Source of the DNA: DALYDK01 sp964477125
Lineage (GTDB): Bacteria > Patescibacteriota > Saccharimonadia > Saccharimonadales > CAIOMD01
Assembly: GCA_964477125.1 (NCBI GenBank)
Contig: CAYZCZ010000032.1
Span: forward strand, 1-6,675
DNA: 6,675 bases
Direction: 5' to 3'
In this document: positions 1 through 5,752 of the stretch, piece after piece
Numbering within the stretch: position 1 is the stretch's first letter
How the letters are laid out: every line of letters starts with the position of its first letter
Position numbers and translations under genes: made by a program
The notes under the pieces: generated by a model
What the model was told of the DNA's origin: nothing
The model's input: only the letters and a program-made list of their open reading frames with translations
The model's database searches: none

Positions 1-1
1 A

Positions 2-346
2 TTAGGTTTTAACAGTTCGAACAATTGGACGTTGCTTGGTGGCAAGCCCGAAGCCGGTGAGTCATATATTCAGACCCTCGCCCGCGAAATAAAAGAAGAG
101 TCAAATATGAAATTAATTAACGCATGGCCATTAGGATATCAAACACAAAGTAGTGGGAATACGTATCAGCTTAGATATGCTTGTATAGTAGAACCCTTTG
201 GTGAATTTGATAAAGACCCAGCAGGAGGAATTATTAAAATAGAACTGGTAAACCCTAAAGACGCCAATAAGTACCTTAAATGGGGCAAAATAGGTGACTA
301 CTTAATTGATACAGCCACCAACTTAGTGAAAAATAGTAAATTATGA
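2..346 (+). CDS. Nudix hydrolase, 5' end cut by window edge
   Basis: The frame is open from base 2 to the TGA at 344-346, giving 114 visible residues; the true start lies outside the window. The Nudix box is seen at visible residues 14-36 as G-x5-E-x7-R-E-I-x-E-E-x-N-M. The glutamates that bind the divalent metal (E32, E33 and the preceding RE) are all present. The usual glycine near the end of the box is Asn35, and the usual Pro-Gly-Gly before the box reads Leu-Gly-Gly. Nudix enzymes hydrolyse nucleoside diphosphates linked to another group, often to clear damaged or surplus nucleotides. The substrate cannot be told from this fragment. About 75 residues follow the box, which is normal for the family. 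An internal TTG at 32 could be mistaken for a start, but it would remove the strand leading into the box, so I treat it as internal. The family call is firm. Confidence 0.9.
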   Translation, partial: LGFNSSNNWTLLGGKPEAGESYIQTLAREIKEESNMKLINAWPLGYQTQSSGNTYQLRYACIVEPFGEFDKDPAGGIIKIELVNPKDANKYLKWGKIGDYLIDTATNLVKNSKL

Positions 347-367
347 AATTTTACAATCGTTATAAAG

Positions 368-397
368 TTGTTTATTATTCAAAAGTAATAATATAAA
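368..397 (+). promoter_or_regulatory. possible promoter for the 136-residue membrane protein
   Basis: A TTGTTT (368-373) and a TATAAA (392-397) are separated by 18 nt in the gap after the Nudix gene. The predicted transcript would start close to 404, only about 9 nt before the ATG at 413. The surrounding DNA is AT-rich, so a chance match is likely. Confidence 0.3.
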
Positions 398-412
398 TGA
401 AAAGAGATAACT

Positions 413-823
413 ATGTACAATTTTGTGGCCAAGTCTTATGAATACACTAACGGCAATTGTTTTGTAGACGGAGTTTTACAACCAACTACCGAACAGTGTA
501 CAAATATTACCAATGCATTTTTTAATATTGGCATAGCTTTGTTGGTTCTTTTTATAATTTTTGCAGTAATTTCGCTTATATTTTTTGTTTTTTGGGTAAT
601 ACAGCTAGTTCATGTCATTAAACACGAAGATATTAAAGATAGAACAATGTGGATAGTTTTATTAATTGCCTCATTTGTAGTTGGGTTTATGTGGCTTATT
701 GTTCCAGTTTACTATTTTGCAGTTATGCGCAACTACAACAAAAACAAAACCGTCCAAGCTACTGCGCAAGCCCCCGTAGTAGTTACCAACCCACCTGAAA
801 ATACCACAAATACCCCAACCTAA
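413..823 (+). CDS. small two-helix membrane protein, PLDc_N-like
   Basis: This 136-residue protein has no firm functional assignment. Residues 1-33 are polar and carry two cysteines (C16 and C29), which could form a disulfide if this end is outside the cell. Residues 34-66 are a long hydrophobic segment. Residues 67-78 form a charged loop, and 79-104 are a second membrane helix. Residues 108-136 are a Thr/Asn/Pro-rich tail. The pattern of helix, charged loop with K/H/E/D, tryptophan-led second helix and closing Tyr/Arg resembles the short PLDc_N (phospholipase D-nuclease N-terminal) membrane module found alone in many small bacterial proteins. That is a resemblance seen by eye. The ATG at 413 is preceded by a weak AAAGAG purine stretch at 401-406. 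The upstream ATG at 397 is in another frame and short. The gene converges with the minus-strand cluster, leaving 96 bases (824-919) in which I see no clear terminator. Confidence 0.75.
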   Translation: MYNFVAKSYEYTNGNCFVDGVLQPTTEQCTNITNAFFNIGIALLVLFIIFAVISLIFFVFWVIQLVHVIKHEDIKDRTMWIVLLIASFVVGFMWLIVPVYYFAVMRNYNKNKTVQATAQAPVVVTNPPENTTNTPT

Positions 824-919
824 ACAATGTTAAAAATAGCTATTTAAACCGAAGGCCAGAACTTGCAAACTAATTCTACTTTTACGCTAGGATGCCTAAA
901 CAGACAATAGCAGGAATTT

Positions 920-1138
920 TTAGTTATTTTTTTGTGGTTTAAAGATAATGAATACTGCTAGGCCTAAACAGAAAGGGTAGCCGATAAATAGCCAGATATA
1001 ATCTATTATTGATGCCTTGCCAGGATTGGCTATGAATTGATACCAGTTCATAAACCCAAACACCATAATAAGAGCGTTAATAGCCAGTGCCGCCAGCAAC
1101 ATAATTAAGCCAATTTTATATATTTTTATATACTTCAT
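920..1138 (-). CDS. 72-residue membrane protein, unknown function
   Basis: I do not recognise this protein. It starts with a Lys/Tyr-rich cytoplasmic stretch (residues 1-8), followed by a hydrophobic helix at about 8-30. A short loop (31-44) contains NWYQF and a Pro-Gly, and a second helix runs from about 45 to 66. It ends in a basic FKPQKNN tail. Two helices with basic ends predict both termini inside. The start codon is 44 nt downstream of the stop of the YqhA-like gene on the same strand, so the two are probably cotranscribed. No Shine-Dalgarno site is visible before the ATG. It is the last gene of the minus-strand cluster. The consistent helix-loop-helix composition supports a real gene, but its small size keeps confidence moderate. 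Confidence 0.6.
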   Translation of the reverse strand: MKYIKIYKIGLIMLLAALAINALIMVFGFMNWYQFIANPGKASIIDYIWLFIGYPFCLGLAVFIIFKPQKNN

Positions 1139-1182
1139 AATAAATTGTCTACGACTTACTTTATTGGATCTTTGTTTAATAT

Positions 1183-1662
1183 TTATTTCTTTTTCCTGAT
1201 ATGACTAACATATTGAATCGAAGCTATTGCTATAAGAACCGCACTAACGGCTAAACCTAACCATAGTATGTCCTGGCCGGACTTCCACTCTACCATTTTA
1301 CCCAGGAATGCTACTGGTAGAATTACGGCGATTACTCCAAGAAGCCGGGACTTTAAATCATCTAGGGTACGAACTTCAAGCCAAGCAGGAAGGTCAAGTG
1401 ATTCATCAATGAATAATTCATAAAGCCCTAGTGCAATTATATAAAGCACAGTTGCAAGTAGGAAAATATCTATTGCAGTAATTAGAATAACGCTTATTTC
1501 TTTGATATTTTCGTAGCCGAAAGGATCGGTGGCACCTACAGAATTCCAGACCGCAAAAACAATACCCGCAAATCCGAATATAAATAGTGCGAGTGACGCA
1601 ATAAATGTGCCCACTACACCAATAATTATTATATGGCGACTCTTTTCTAAAAATCTTTTCAT
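1183..1662 (-). CDS. yqhA: YqhA/UPF0114 family membrane protein
   Basis: The 159-residue protein matches the UPF0114 (YqhA) family, whose function is unknown. The start MKRFLEKSR is typical. Membrane helices are seen at about 10-38, 56-84, 108-125 and 131-153. Two family hallmarks are visible: the second helix runs from Ala-Ile-Asp65 through LLATVLYIIALGLYELFID, and the cytoplasmic loop after it contains the RTLDDLKSRL stretch (98-107) common to these proteins. Length is normal. The ATG at 1660-1662 lacks a Shine-Dalgarno site but sits 6 nt after a TGA-AATAAT extended -10-like element, suggesting a leaderless mRNA. The gene lies 108 nt downstream of the AIM24-family gene and 44 nt upstream of the 72-residue gene. 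The family call is strong; the biochemical role is not known. Confidence 0.88.
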   Translation of the reverse strand: MKRFLEKSRHIIIIGVVGTFIASLALFIFGFAGIVFAVWNSVGATDPFGYENIKEISVILITAIDIFLLATVLYIIALGLYELFIDESLDLPAWLEVRTLDDLKSRLLGVIAVILPVAFLGKMVEWKSGQDILWLGLAVSAVLIAIASIQYVSHIRKKK

Positions 1663-1668
1663 ACAAAC

Positions 1669-1697
1669 ATTATTTCACAATTCACGAATATTATTAA
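1669..1697 (-). promoter_or_regulatory. putative leaderless promoter of the YqhA-family gene
   Basis: On the minus strand TTAATA (1697-1692) is followed after 17 nt by AATAAT (1674-1669), with TGA directly upstream of the hexamer (1677-1675) as an extended -10. The hexamer ends 6 nt before the ATG, so transcription would begin at or very near the A of the start codon. The context is AT-rich, so the match is suggestive only. Confidence 0.45.
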
Positions 1698-1770
1698 ATA
1701 CCGCGAACGTTACATTGACATAAAACTCAGACACTTAACAGCTACAAATATTGCAAGCTAAAACCTTGGG

Positions 1771-2436
1771 CTATCTAGGTATTTGCATACCTTCGCCTGG
1801 CTGGACGACTATGTAGCCATCGCCCTCGAATGCCATTTGGAAGCTTTCGCCACTGCCACGACCAATAAGCGAAGATGCCTTAAAGGTACTTTTAATAGAT
1901 ACATTTAAGCCCGCCGACCAAGCAATAATACTGTTAGTATCTGCAAACACGCCACCGCCTTTAACGGGTATAACTACGGGTGATCCAGTAGAAGTAAGCG
2001 CTATAGTGCCAGTACCTTTAAGAGTAGTGTTGAACAAGCCACCGGCTGCAAAACCGGTAACACCTGCTTTAAGTACATTTATATCCCAATTGATACCATC
2101 AGTAAAAGCCAATACATTCCTTGACGTTACAGTTAGTTGGTCATTTTCTAGCTCTACAATGTGAACTTGGTTGGCTTGGTTAGCTAAGTAAACATCGCCC
2201 GTACCTGAAACTTCCATAAGCGACATGCCTTCGCCAGTAGCAACACTTTTTAGAAAACGTGATATTCCGGCCCCTTTGTAGTTGAAGGCTATATCGCCCT
2301 TATAAGCAACCATACTGCCTTGTCTGGCCAAAACTTTACCATTTAAATTAACAAGTAGTGTATAGTCGTTTTGTTGTACAAAAACCAAATTTTCATTTTG
2401 TGTGTTTTCTATATTGTCGAATAATTTTCCGCGCAT
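1771..2436 (-). CDS. AIM24 family protein
   Basis: The 221-residue protein is a member of the AIM24 family (PF01987), bacterial relatives of a mitochondrial biogenesis protein. These form a beta-rich barrel-like fold and have no established enzymatic role in bacteria. Family signatures are seen in order. The first is the GSMVAYKGDIAF region (40-51). Next comes the segment with RFLKSVATGEGMSLMEVSG (60-78). After that are the LAFTDGINWDIN motif (109-120), GLFNTTLKGTG (133-143) and the C-terminal GRGSGESFQMAF stretch (192-203), ending in IVVQPGEG. Length is normal and there is no signal peptide or membrane helix, so it should be cytoplasmic. The ATG is preceded by a good Shine-Dalgarno site (AAAAAGGT, 2449-2442) and by its own extended -10 promoter. 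It sits 106 nt downstream of the 706-residue gene on the same strand. Stop is TAG. Confidence 0.92.
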   Translation of the reverse strand: MRGKLFDNIENTQNENLVFVQQNDYTLLVNLNGKVLARQGSMVAYKGDIAFNYKGAGISRFLKSVATGEGMSLMEVSGTGDVYLANQANQVHIVELENDQLTVTSRNVLAFTDGINWDINVLKAGVTGFAAGGLFNTTLKGTGTIALTSTGSPVVIPVKGGGVFADTNSIIAWSAGLNVSIKSTFKASSLIGRGSGESFQMAFEGDGYIVVQPGEGMQIPR

Positions 2437-2441
2437 TTTTT

Positions 2442-2449
2442 ACCTTTTT
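2442..2449 (-). promoter_or_regulatory. Shine-Dalgarno site of the AIM24-family gene
   Basis: The minus strand reads AAAAAGGT ending 5 nt before the ATG at 2436. It is the clearest Shine-Dalgarno site in the window and fixes this start. Several neighbouring genes lack one. Confidence 0.7.
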
Positions 2450-2471
2450 GTTATTTGTTAAGTTCTAAAAA

Positions 2472-2480
2472 ATTATACCA
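2472..2480 (-). promoter_or_regulatory. extended -10 promoter of the AIM24-family gene
   Basis: A perfect TATAAT (2477-2472, minus strand) is preceded directly by TGG (2480-2478), making a full extended -10 element. No good -35 is present at 16-18 nt, which is acceptable for extended -10 promoters. The start would fall near 2465, giving a leader of about 28 nt that contains the Shine-Dalgarno site. The gene is therefore likely transcribed independently of the hydrolase gene upstream. Confidence 0.65.
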
Positions 2481-2542
2481 TAGGCTTAAAGATGTATTAT
2501 GTTCTTAGTAAATAGTGGTACTGCTTTAGTGGATGTTCGGTA

Positions 2543-4663
2543 TTACGTTTTAATGTAGCCACGAATAAATGCAAAGAATGTAATACTTGTTGCATAAAAA
2601 CCGTATAAAAGTCCTCGGCCAATAAGATATATAGCTATAGAATAAGCAATTATATACGCACTTACTACACCACCAAGCAATGCGCCAAGTCCTAATAAGA
2701 GCATAAGTGTTCCAGAAATAATTAGGGTACTTTTTAGGGCTTGCTGTTTTGTCCATGCAACCGCGGCAATAATTCGTAAGGCCCCGGCAACAAAGACTAA
2801 CGTGGCAATACTGTATGCAGTAATTTTAAAGCTTACTTGGGGGTGGCGTATTAAACCAAACCCAACTAAAGCAATAAAGGCACTTAAGAAAACATAGCTA
2901 ATGTAGGCTAAACCTTCGTTTCTTAATGAAAATGCACCACGAATTATTTTATAGCTTTTATTTATAACTACTACTGCGAAGCCGATGGTAACTGCTGGAA
3001 TAACCAAAGGAGTGAATATTAAAATACCAGCCAATATATAAGCAAGGCTTTTAAGCACTAAATTAGGTATAGTCAGTGAAGCGATATGTCTAAAGTAGTT
3101 TACTGGTATGAGACTACTTTTTTTCGGTTTTGCATTATGAATAATTGATGGTTCAATAATATCTATTATGGTCTGAGGGTGGCTAAGCACAAAGTTATGA
3201 CCCATTCCGTTTAATTCAACTACTTTATTTTTGCTACCTATTTTACTTATTTCTGTAACTGTATTTCCGTCTACAAGCGAATCGAATGTTCCATAAGCAA
3301 ATACTACTGGTATATTTTTAATTGATCTCACCCAAGAGATAGGCGTTTGTGAGTAAATGGTGTTTTGAGTTGTACGGATAGTGGGGATAATTTGTGCTAA
3401 ACGTTTGTCGCCTATTGCTCTTGCAATTTCTGGGTGTAGCTTGCCTGTGTCGGAAATTGCAGAAAGTAGGTTAATATTTTTTATTAAAAATTTATTCGAG
3501 GTATGAGTATCTTGGGTTAGCACAGGCGCAAATAAAAATAACCCAGATACTTCACCCGGATATTTTGATGCATACGCTAGCGCGATTATTGAGCCAAGGG
3601 AATGTGCTGCAATACGGAATTTCTTAATATTTAAAGTTTTAATTGTGCGATGTAGGTATTCAACATGCTGGTCCGTGCTGTAGGCAATATTATTTGGTTT
3701 TGGTGATTGGCCATAACCCAATAAGTCTATTGCTATGACCCTATTATTCTCTGCTAGCGGTTTTATAACTCCGTTCCAATAAGAACTAGAACTTTCAATT
3801 CCGTGTAATAAAATTAGTGGCTCTCCAAGTTTTGTATCTGTATGAATGTTTAAAAGATTGGCATCATCTTTAGTTATAATGCTGACTATTTCTTTAGGGA
3901 GGTTTTGCACTAGCATATGATCAACCTTAATTACGTCTAGGCGTTGAATGTGCATATACGAGTTAAATTGTTTAAGTGCATATAGCTGATTCTGAACAAT
4001 AAATGGATCTTTTTTCCCGCAATAAAAACTGACTGGTATTTTTATTTTTTCTAATTCACTTGCAAAATTATAATTTTGAATAAGGTTAGCAATACTATTC
4101 CTTATAACCCTTGGATCTTGCGTGCCATCGTTTGCTCCAATCATAGCGTGGAATTTGTCTGATGTATCGGCATAATGTGCCATTTTTGCTAAGATTCTTT
4201 CTGATATAAATAATTTGTTAACGGTAGTAAAGAAACGTGAAGTCATTTTTGTGATAAATACAGAAAGGGCATACTTGGATGTAAGCATTTGATCTGGCTT
4301 TAAATAAAATGGAGTCGAAATAATTATTAAATTGCTTGCTCCAAGCGGGTATTTAGCACAGTAGCTTAGCGCCACCGCACCGCCCATAGAATACCCAACA
4401 ACCGTCGCGTCAGCAGTAGCATTAATCTTTTCCAATGACGCTCTTAGTGCCTGAACATTTTCCTTAGCATTAAATTTGGCTCCAATTGGTTTGGGCGATC
4501 TTCCATGTCCAAGTAGATCAAGTACAACAACCCTATGGCCAGACTTAACAAGAATATCTGTGATTTTATTCCATTGTGTTCCGTCGCCAAAAAGCCCATG
4601 GAGCAGAATAACTAACTTACCTTTACCAATATCTTTTCTTATATATAGCTGAACTTTTGACAT
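2543..4663 (-). CDS. tandem alpha/beta hydrolase with C-terminal HdeD-like membrane domain
   Basis: The 706-residue protein joins three modules. Domain 1 (about 15-265) is an alpha/beta hydrolase with the oxyanion HG at 22-23, nucleophile elbow GYSMG (Ser92), acid Asp219 (KKDP) and His249 (VDHM). Domain 2 (about 280-505) repeats this fold with HG at 287-288, elbow AHSLG (Ser355), Asp461 and His489 (GMGH). Both carry a near-identical DLLG-x-G-x-SPKP block after strand 4, pointing to internal duplication. After a basic linker (511-516) come five or six hydrophobic segments (about 536-567, 586-604, 613-636, 644-664, 667-690). Their glycine/proline pattern resembles the DUF308/HdeD membrane family. 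There is no signal peptide, so the hydrolases should lie on the cytoplasmic face, anchored by the C-terminus. Likely substrates are esters or lipids, but none can be named. The ATG at 4663 lacks a Shine-Dalgarno site; TAATAT lies 6 nt upstream. The fusion is unusual; single hydrolases of this type are about 250-300 residues. Confidence 0.9.
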   Translation of the reverse strand: MSKVQLYIRKDIGKGKLVILLHGLFGDGTQWNKITDILVKSGHRVVVLDLLGHGRSPKPIGAKFNAKENVQALRASLEKINATADATVVGYSMGGAVALSYCAKYPLGASNLIIISTPFYLKPDQMLTSKYALSVFITKMTSRFFTTVNKLFISERILAKMAHYADTSDKFHAMIGANDGTQDPRVIRNSIANLIQNYNFASELEKIKIPVSFYCGKKDPFIVQNQLYALKQFNSYMHIQRLDVIKVDHMLVQNLPKEIVSIITKDDANLLNIHTDTKLGEPLILLHGIESSSSYWNGVIKPLAENNRVIAIDLLGYGQSPKPNNIAYSTDQHVEYLHRTIKTLNIKKFRIAAHSLGSIIALAYASKYPGEVSGLFLFAPVLTQDTHTSNKFLIKNINLLSAISDTGKLHPEIARAIGDKRLAQIIPTIRTTQNTIYSQTPISWVRSIKNIPVVFAYGTFDSLVDGNTVTEISKIGSKNKVVELNGMGHNFVLSHPQTIIDIIEPSIIHNAKPKKSSLIPVNYFRHIASLTIPNLVLKSLAYILAGILIFTPLVIPAVTIGFAVVVINKSYKIIRGAFSLRNEGLAYISYVFLSAFIALVGFGLIRHPQVSFKITAYSIATLVFVAGALRIIAAVAWTKQQALKSTLIISGTLMLLLGLGALLGGVVSAYIIAYSIAIYLIGRGLLYGFYATSITFFAFIRGYIKT

Positions 4664-4669
4664 GCTTAC

Positions 4670-4675
4670 ATATTA
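4670..4675 (-). promoter_or_regulatory. weak -10-like hexamer before the 706-residue gene
   Basis: TAATAT on the minus strand (4675-4670) lies exactly 6 nt before the ATG, the spacing expected for a leaderless transcript. Only four of six bases match the consensus and no -35 is seen, so this rests mainly on the same arrangement at other genes here. Confidence 0.25.
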
Positions 4676-4714
4676 CATTAGTTTTTAGTTGTAAGAAGAT
4701 TATGTATCTCATAA

Positions 4715-4897
4715 CGTGGTGTTATAATTGACGTTAGTGGTGCTGAAGCAATTACAGTAACGCTTATTTATAGACTAATAACTTATTGGGTGCCAATAAT
4801 ACCTGGTTATTACTTTTTCTGGACATTAAGAAAAGATGTATTAAAAAGCTTTAGCTTGAAAAGAAGTGAAGTATCAAAAATAGGTCAATCGACATAA
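4715..4897 (+). pseudogene. C-terminal remnant of LPG synthase/flippase-type membrane protein
   Basis: One frame is open between a TAA at 4712-4714 and the TAA at 4895-4897 and encodes about 60 residues. From 4739 it reads GAEAITVTLIYRLITYW, then VPIIPGYYFFWTLRK, then a polar basic tail. This is the characteristic last-helix region of the lysylphosphatidylglycerol synthase transmembrane/UPF0104 (YbhN-like) family: an Ala-Glu-Ala-Ile start, LIYRL, a Trp-Val-Pro turn, a Pro-Gly pair and a basic tail after the final helix. Intact members have some 300 or more residues; here everything upstream is missing. There is no ATG, GTG or TTG in frame before the hydrophobic core, and the divergent 706-residue gene begins only 51 nt upstream of the open frame. 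The sequence is therefore a decayed leftover. A TGT-TATAAT at 4720-4728 lies inside it but looks like coding sequence. Confidence 0.72.
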
Positions 4898-5095
4898 TTG
4901 GAAATTGTATGTCCAATGTATAGATAGGGACAGTACTATATAGCTTAAGTTACTATTACCAAAAAGTAATTATATAAAAATAAATAAATGTTGCTATAAA
5001 ATAATTATAACGAATCACAGATGCTGATCATACAATTAAGACTCCTTTTAATAAGTGAAATTGTTTAACAATAAGATATATTCCAATTTATAAAT
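4898..5095. other. AT-rich non-coding stretch
   Basis: I see no gene here. The only open frames are very short, such as a 15-codon one from an ATG near 5020. A 6-bp inverted repeat, ATTGGA/TCCAAT with a 9-nt loop, lies at 4897-4917 directly on the stop of the flippase remnant, but no T-run follows it. A 5-bp ATTAC/GTAAT hairpin follows near 4954-4970. The stretch may be decayed DNA left by loss of the gene upstream. Confidence 0.5.
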
Positions 5096-5127
5096 AAAAC
5101 AATACAAAGCTGGCTGTGTATTGTTTT
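5096..5127. repeat. near-perfect 32-bp palindrome before the CYTH gene
   Basis: The arms AAAACAATACA (5096-5106) and TGTATTGTTTT (5117-5127) are exact reverse complements. Inside, AGC (5108-5110) pairs with GCT (5113-5115). In all, 14 of 16 positions pair; the exceptions are 5107/5116 and the central pair. It ends 4 bp before a TATAAT (5132-5137), so it covers the -35 region of the CYTH gene, the usual place for a repressor operator. As RNA it could fold into a long AT-rich hairpin and act as a weak bidirectional terminator, but it lacks a GC-rich core. Confidence 0.65.
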
Positions 5128-5131
5128 GCTA

Positions 5132-5137
5132 TATAAT
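5132..5137 (+). promoter_or_regulatory. -10 element of the CYTH gene
   Basis: A perfect TATAAT ends 6 nt before the ATG at 5144, predicting a leaderless transcript. A TGC-TATATA extended -10 reading (5127-5135) overlaps it. No -35 match exists at 16-18 nt, because that DNA is occupied by the palindrome. Confidence 0.5.
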
Positions 5138-5143
5138 GAAAAA

Positions 5144-5245
5144 ATGGTTACAGAGCTAGAATGCAAGTTTATAAAATAAAACCATGAAGAAGTTCGTAAA
5201 AAACTTGCTGCAAATGGCGCAGAATGCATACAAAAAGAACGCCTA
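5144..5245 (+). pseudogene. detached N-terminus of the CYTH gene with in-frame stop
   Basis: From the ATG at 5144 the frame reads MVTELECKFIK and then TAA (5177-5179). After the stop the same frame continues NHEEVRKKLAANGAECIQ straight into the open CYTH frame at 5246. The first strand holds the family-defining ExExK motif (E4, E6, K8), which binds metal and the triphosphate. The frame is thus that of a complete CYTH protein of about 202 codons with codon 12 changed to a stop. No in-frame ATG, GTG or TTG lies between the stop and 5246. A shift of one A between flanking A-runs (AAAAATAAA to AAAATAAAA) or one substitution would explain it. A sequencing error in this A-rich stretch is the main alternative. 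TAA ends other genes here, so reassignment is unlikely. Confidence 0.8.
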
Positions 5246-5752
5246 ATGACACGGGCAAACTATGATTTTCCAGATGACCGGCTGGCCAAAGAGCAAAAAG
5301 GCTGGGTAAGAATACGCGACGAGGGAGACAAAATAACAATAAGCTACAAACAAAGCGATGATGTTAGCCTACATGGTATGAAAGAAGTAAATATGCAGAT
5401 AGATAGTTTTGAAAAAGCCCAAGAATTTTTAAATGCTATTGGTGTAACAAAAAAGAAAGCATACCAAGAAACTAAACGCGAATCTTGGCTACTGGACGGG
5501 GTTCAGATAGAACTAGATACTTGGCCCTGGATACAACCTTTTGTTGAGCTAGAGGCTCCTAACGAACAATCACTGGATAAGGTGATTGCGCTACTAGGCT
5601 ACGATAAAAAGGATGCCTTGCACGGAAGCGTAATACCGGCTTATCAGGCAGAATATGATATTACACCTGAAGAAATGTCAAATTGGCCGGAATATCTTAT
5701 AAATTCGCCCGTACCAGAATGGTTTGAAAAACGTAGAAAACCTAACAATTAA
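5246..5752 (+). CDS. CYTH domain protein (class IV adenylate cyclase/ThTPase-like), lacking its first strand
   Basis: The open 168-residue part carries nearly all of a CYTH (triphosphate tunnel) domain. Numbered from the ATG at 5246, recognisable family elements are GWVRIRDEGDK (19-29) with tunnel arginines R22 and R24, SYKQ with K35, the KE pair at 46-47, the QETKRE segment with R78, LDGVQIELDTWP (83-94) with D91, and PFVELEAP (98-105). CYTH enzymes act on triphosphate substrates (ATP to cAMP, thiamine triphosphate or inorganic triphosphate) in the cytoplasm; the exact substrate cannot be told here. The ExExK strand lies upstream of 5246 and is separated by an in-frame TAA, so any protein made from this ATG would probably be inactive. 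No good Shine-Dalgarno site precedes it. A tail of about 30 residues (YDITPEEMSNWPEYL onward) follows the domain. The sequence is well conserved after the break, so the lesion is recent or artefactual. Confidence 0.75.
   Translation: MTRANYDFPDDRLAKEQKGWVRIRDEGDKITISYKQSDDVSLHGMKEVNMQIDSFEKAQEFLNAIGVTKKKAYQETKRESWLLDGVQIELDTWPWIQPFVELEAPNEQSLDKVIALLGYDKKDALHGSVIPAYQAEYDITPEEMSNWPEYLINSPVPEWFEKRRKPNN

Noticed and set aside
343..396. 17-codon frame starting at an ATGA overlap with the Nudix stop
   Set aside because: Very short, no ribosome site of its own, and it runs through the likely promoter region of the next gene; the ATGA overlap is probably chance.
834..845. AAATAGCTATTT palindrome after the 136-residue gene, considered as a terminator
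   Set aside because: A perfect palindrome with no loop, AT-rich, and no T-run after it; not a credible intrinsic terminator.
1529..1723. 64-codon plus-strand frame opposite the YqhA gene
   Set aside because: It is antisense to a well-supported family member and its composition is that of a shadow frame.
2513..2532. TAGTGG direct repeat, two copies 14 nt apart
   Set aside because: Only six bases and two copies; expected by chance and no regulatory context.
4720..4728. TGT-TATAAT extended -10 on the plus strand
   Set aside because: It lies inside the flippase remnant frame, has no -35, and no intact gene follows closely.
5144..5752. Reassigned TAA codon as an explanation for the stop in the CYTH gene
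   Set aside because: TAA is the normal end of several other genes in the window, and TAG and TGA also end genes, so the standard code holds.
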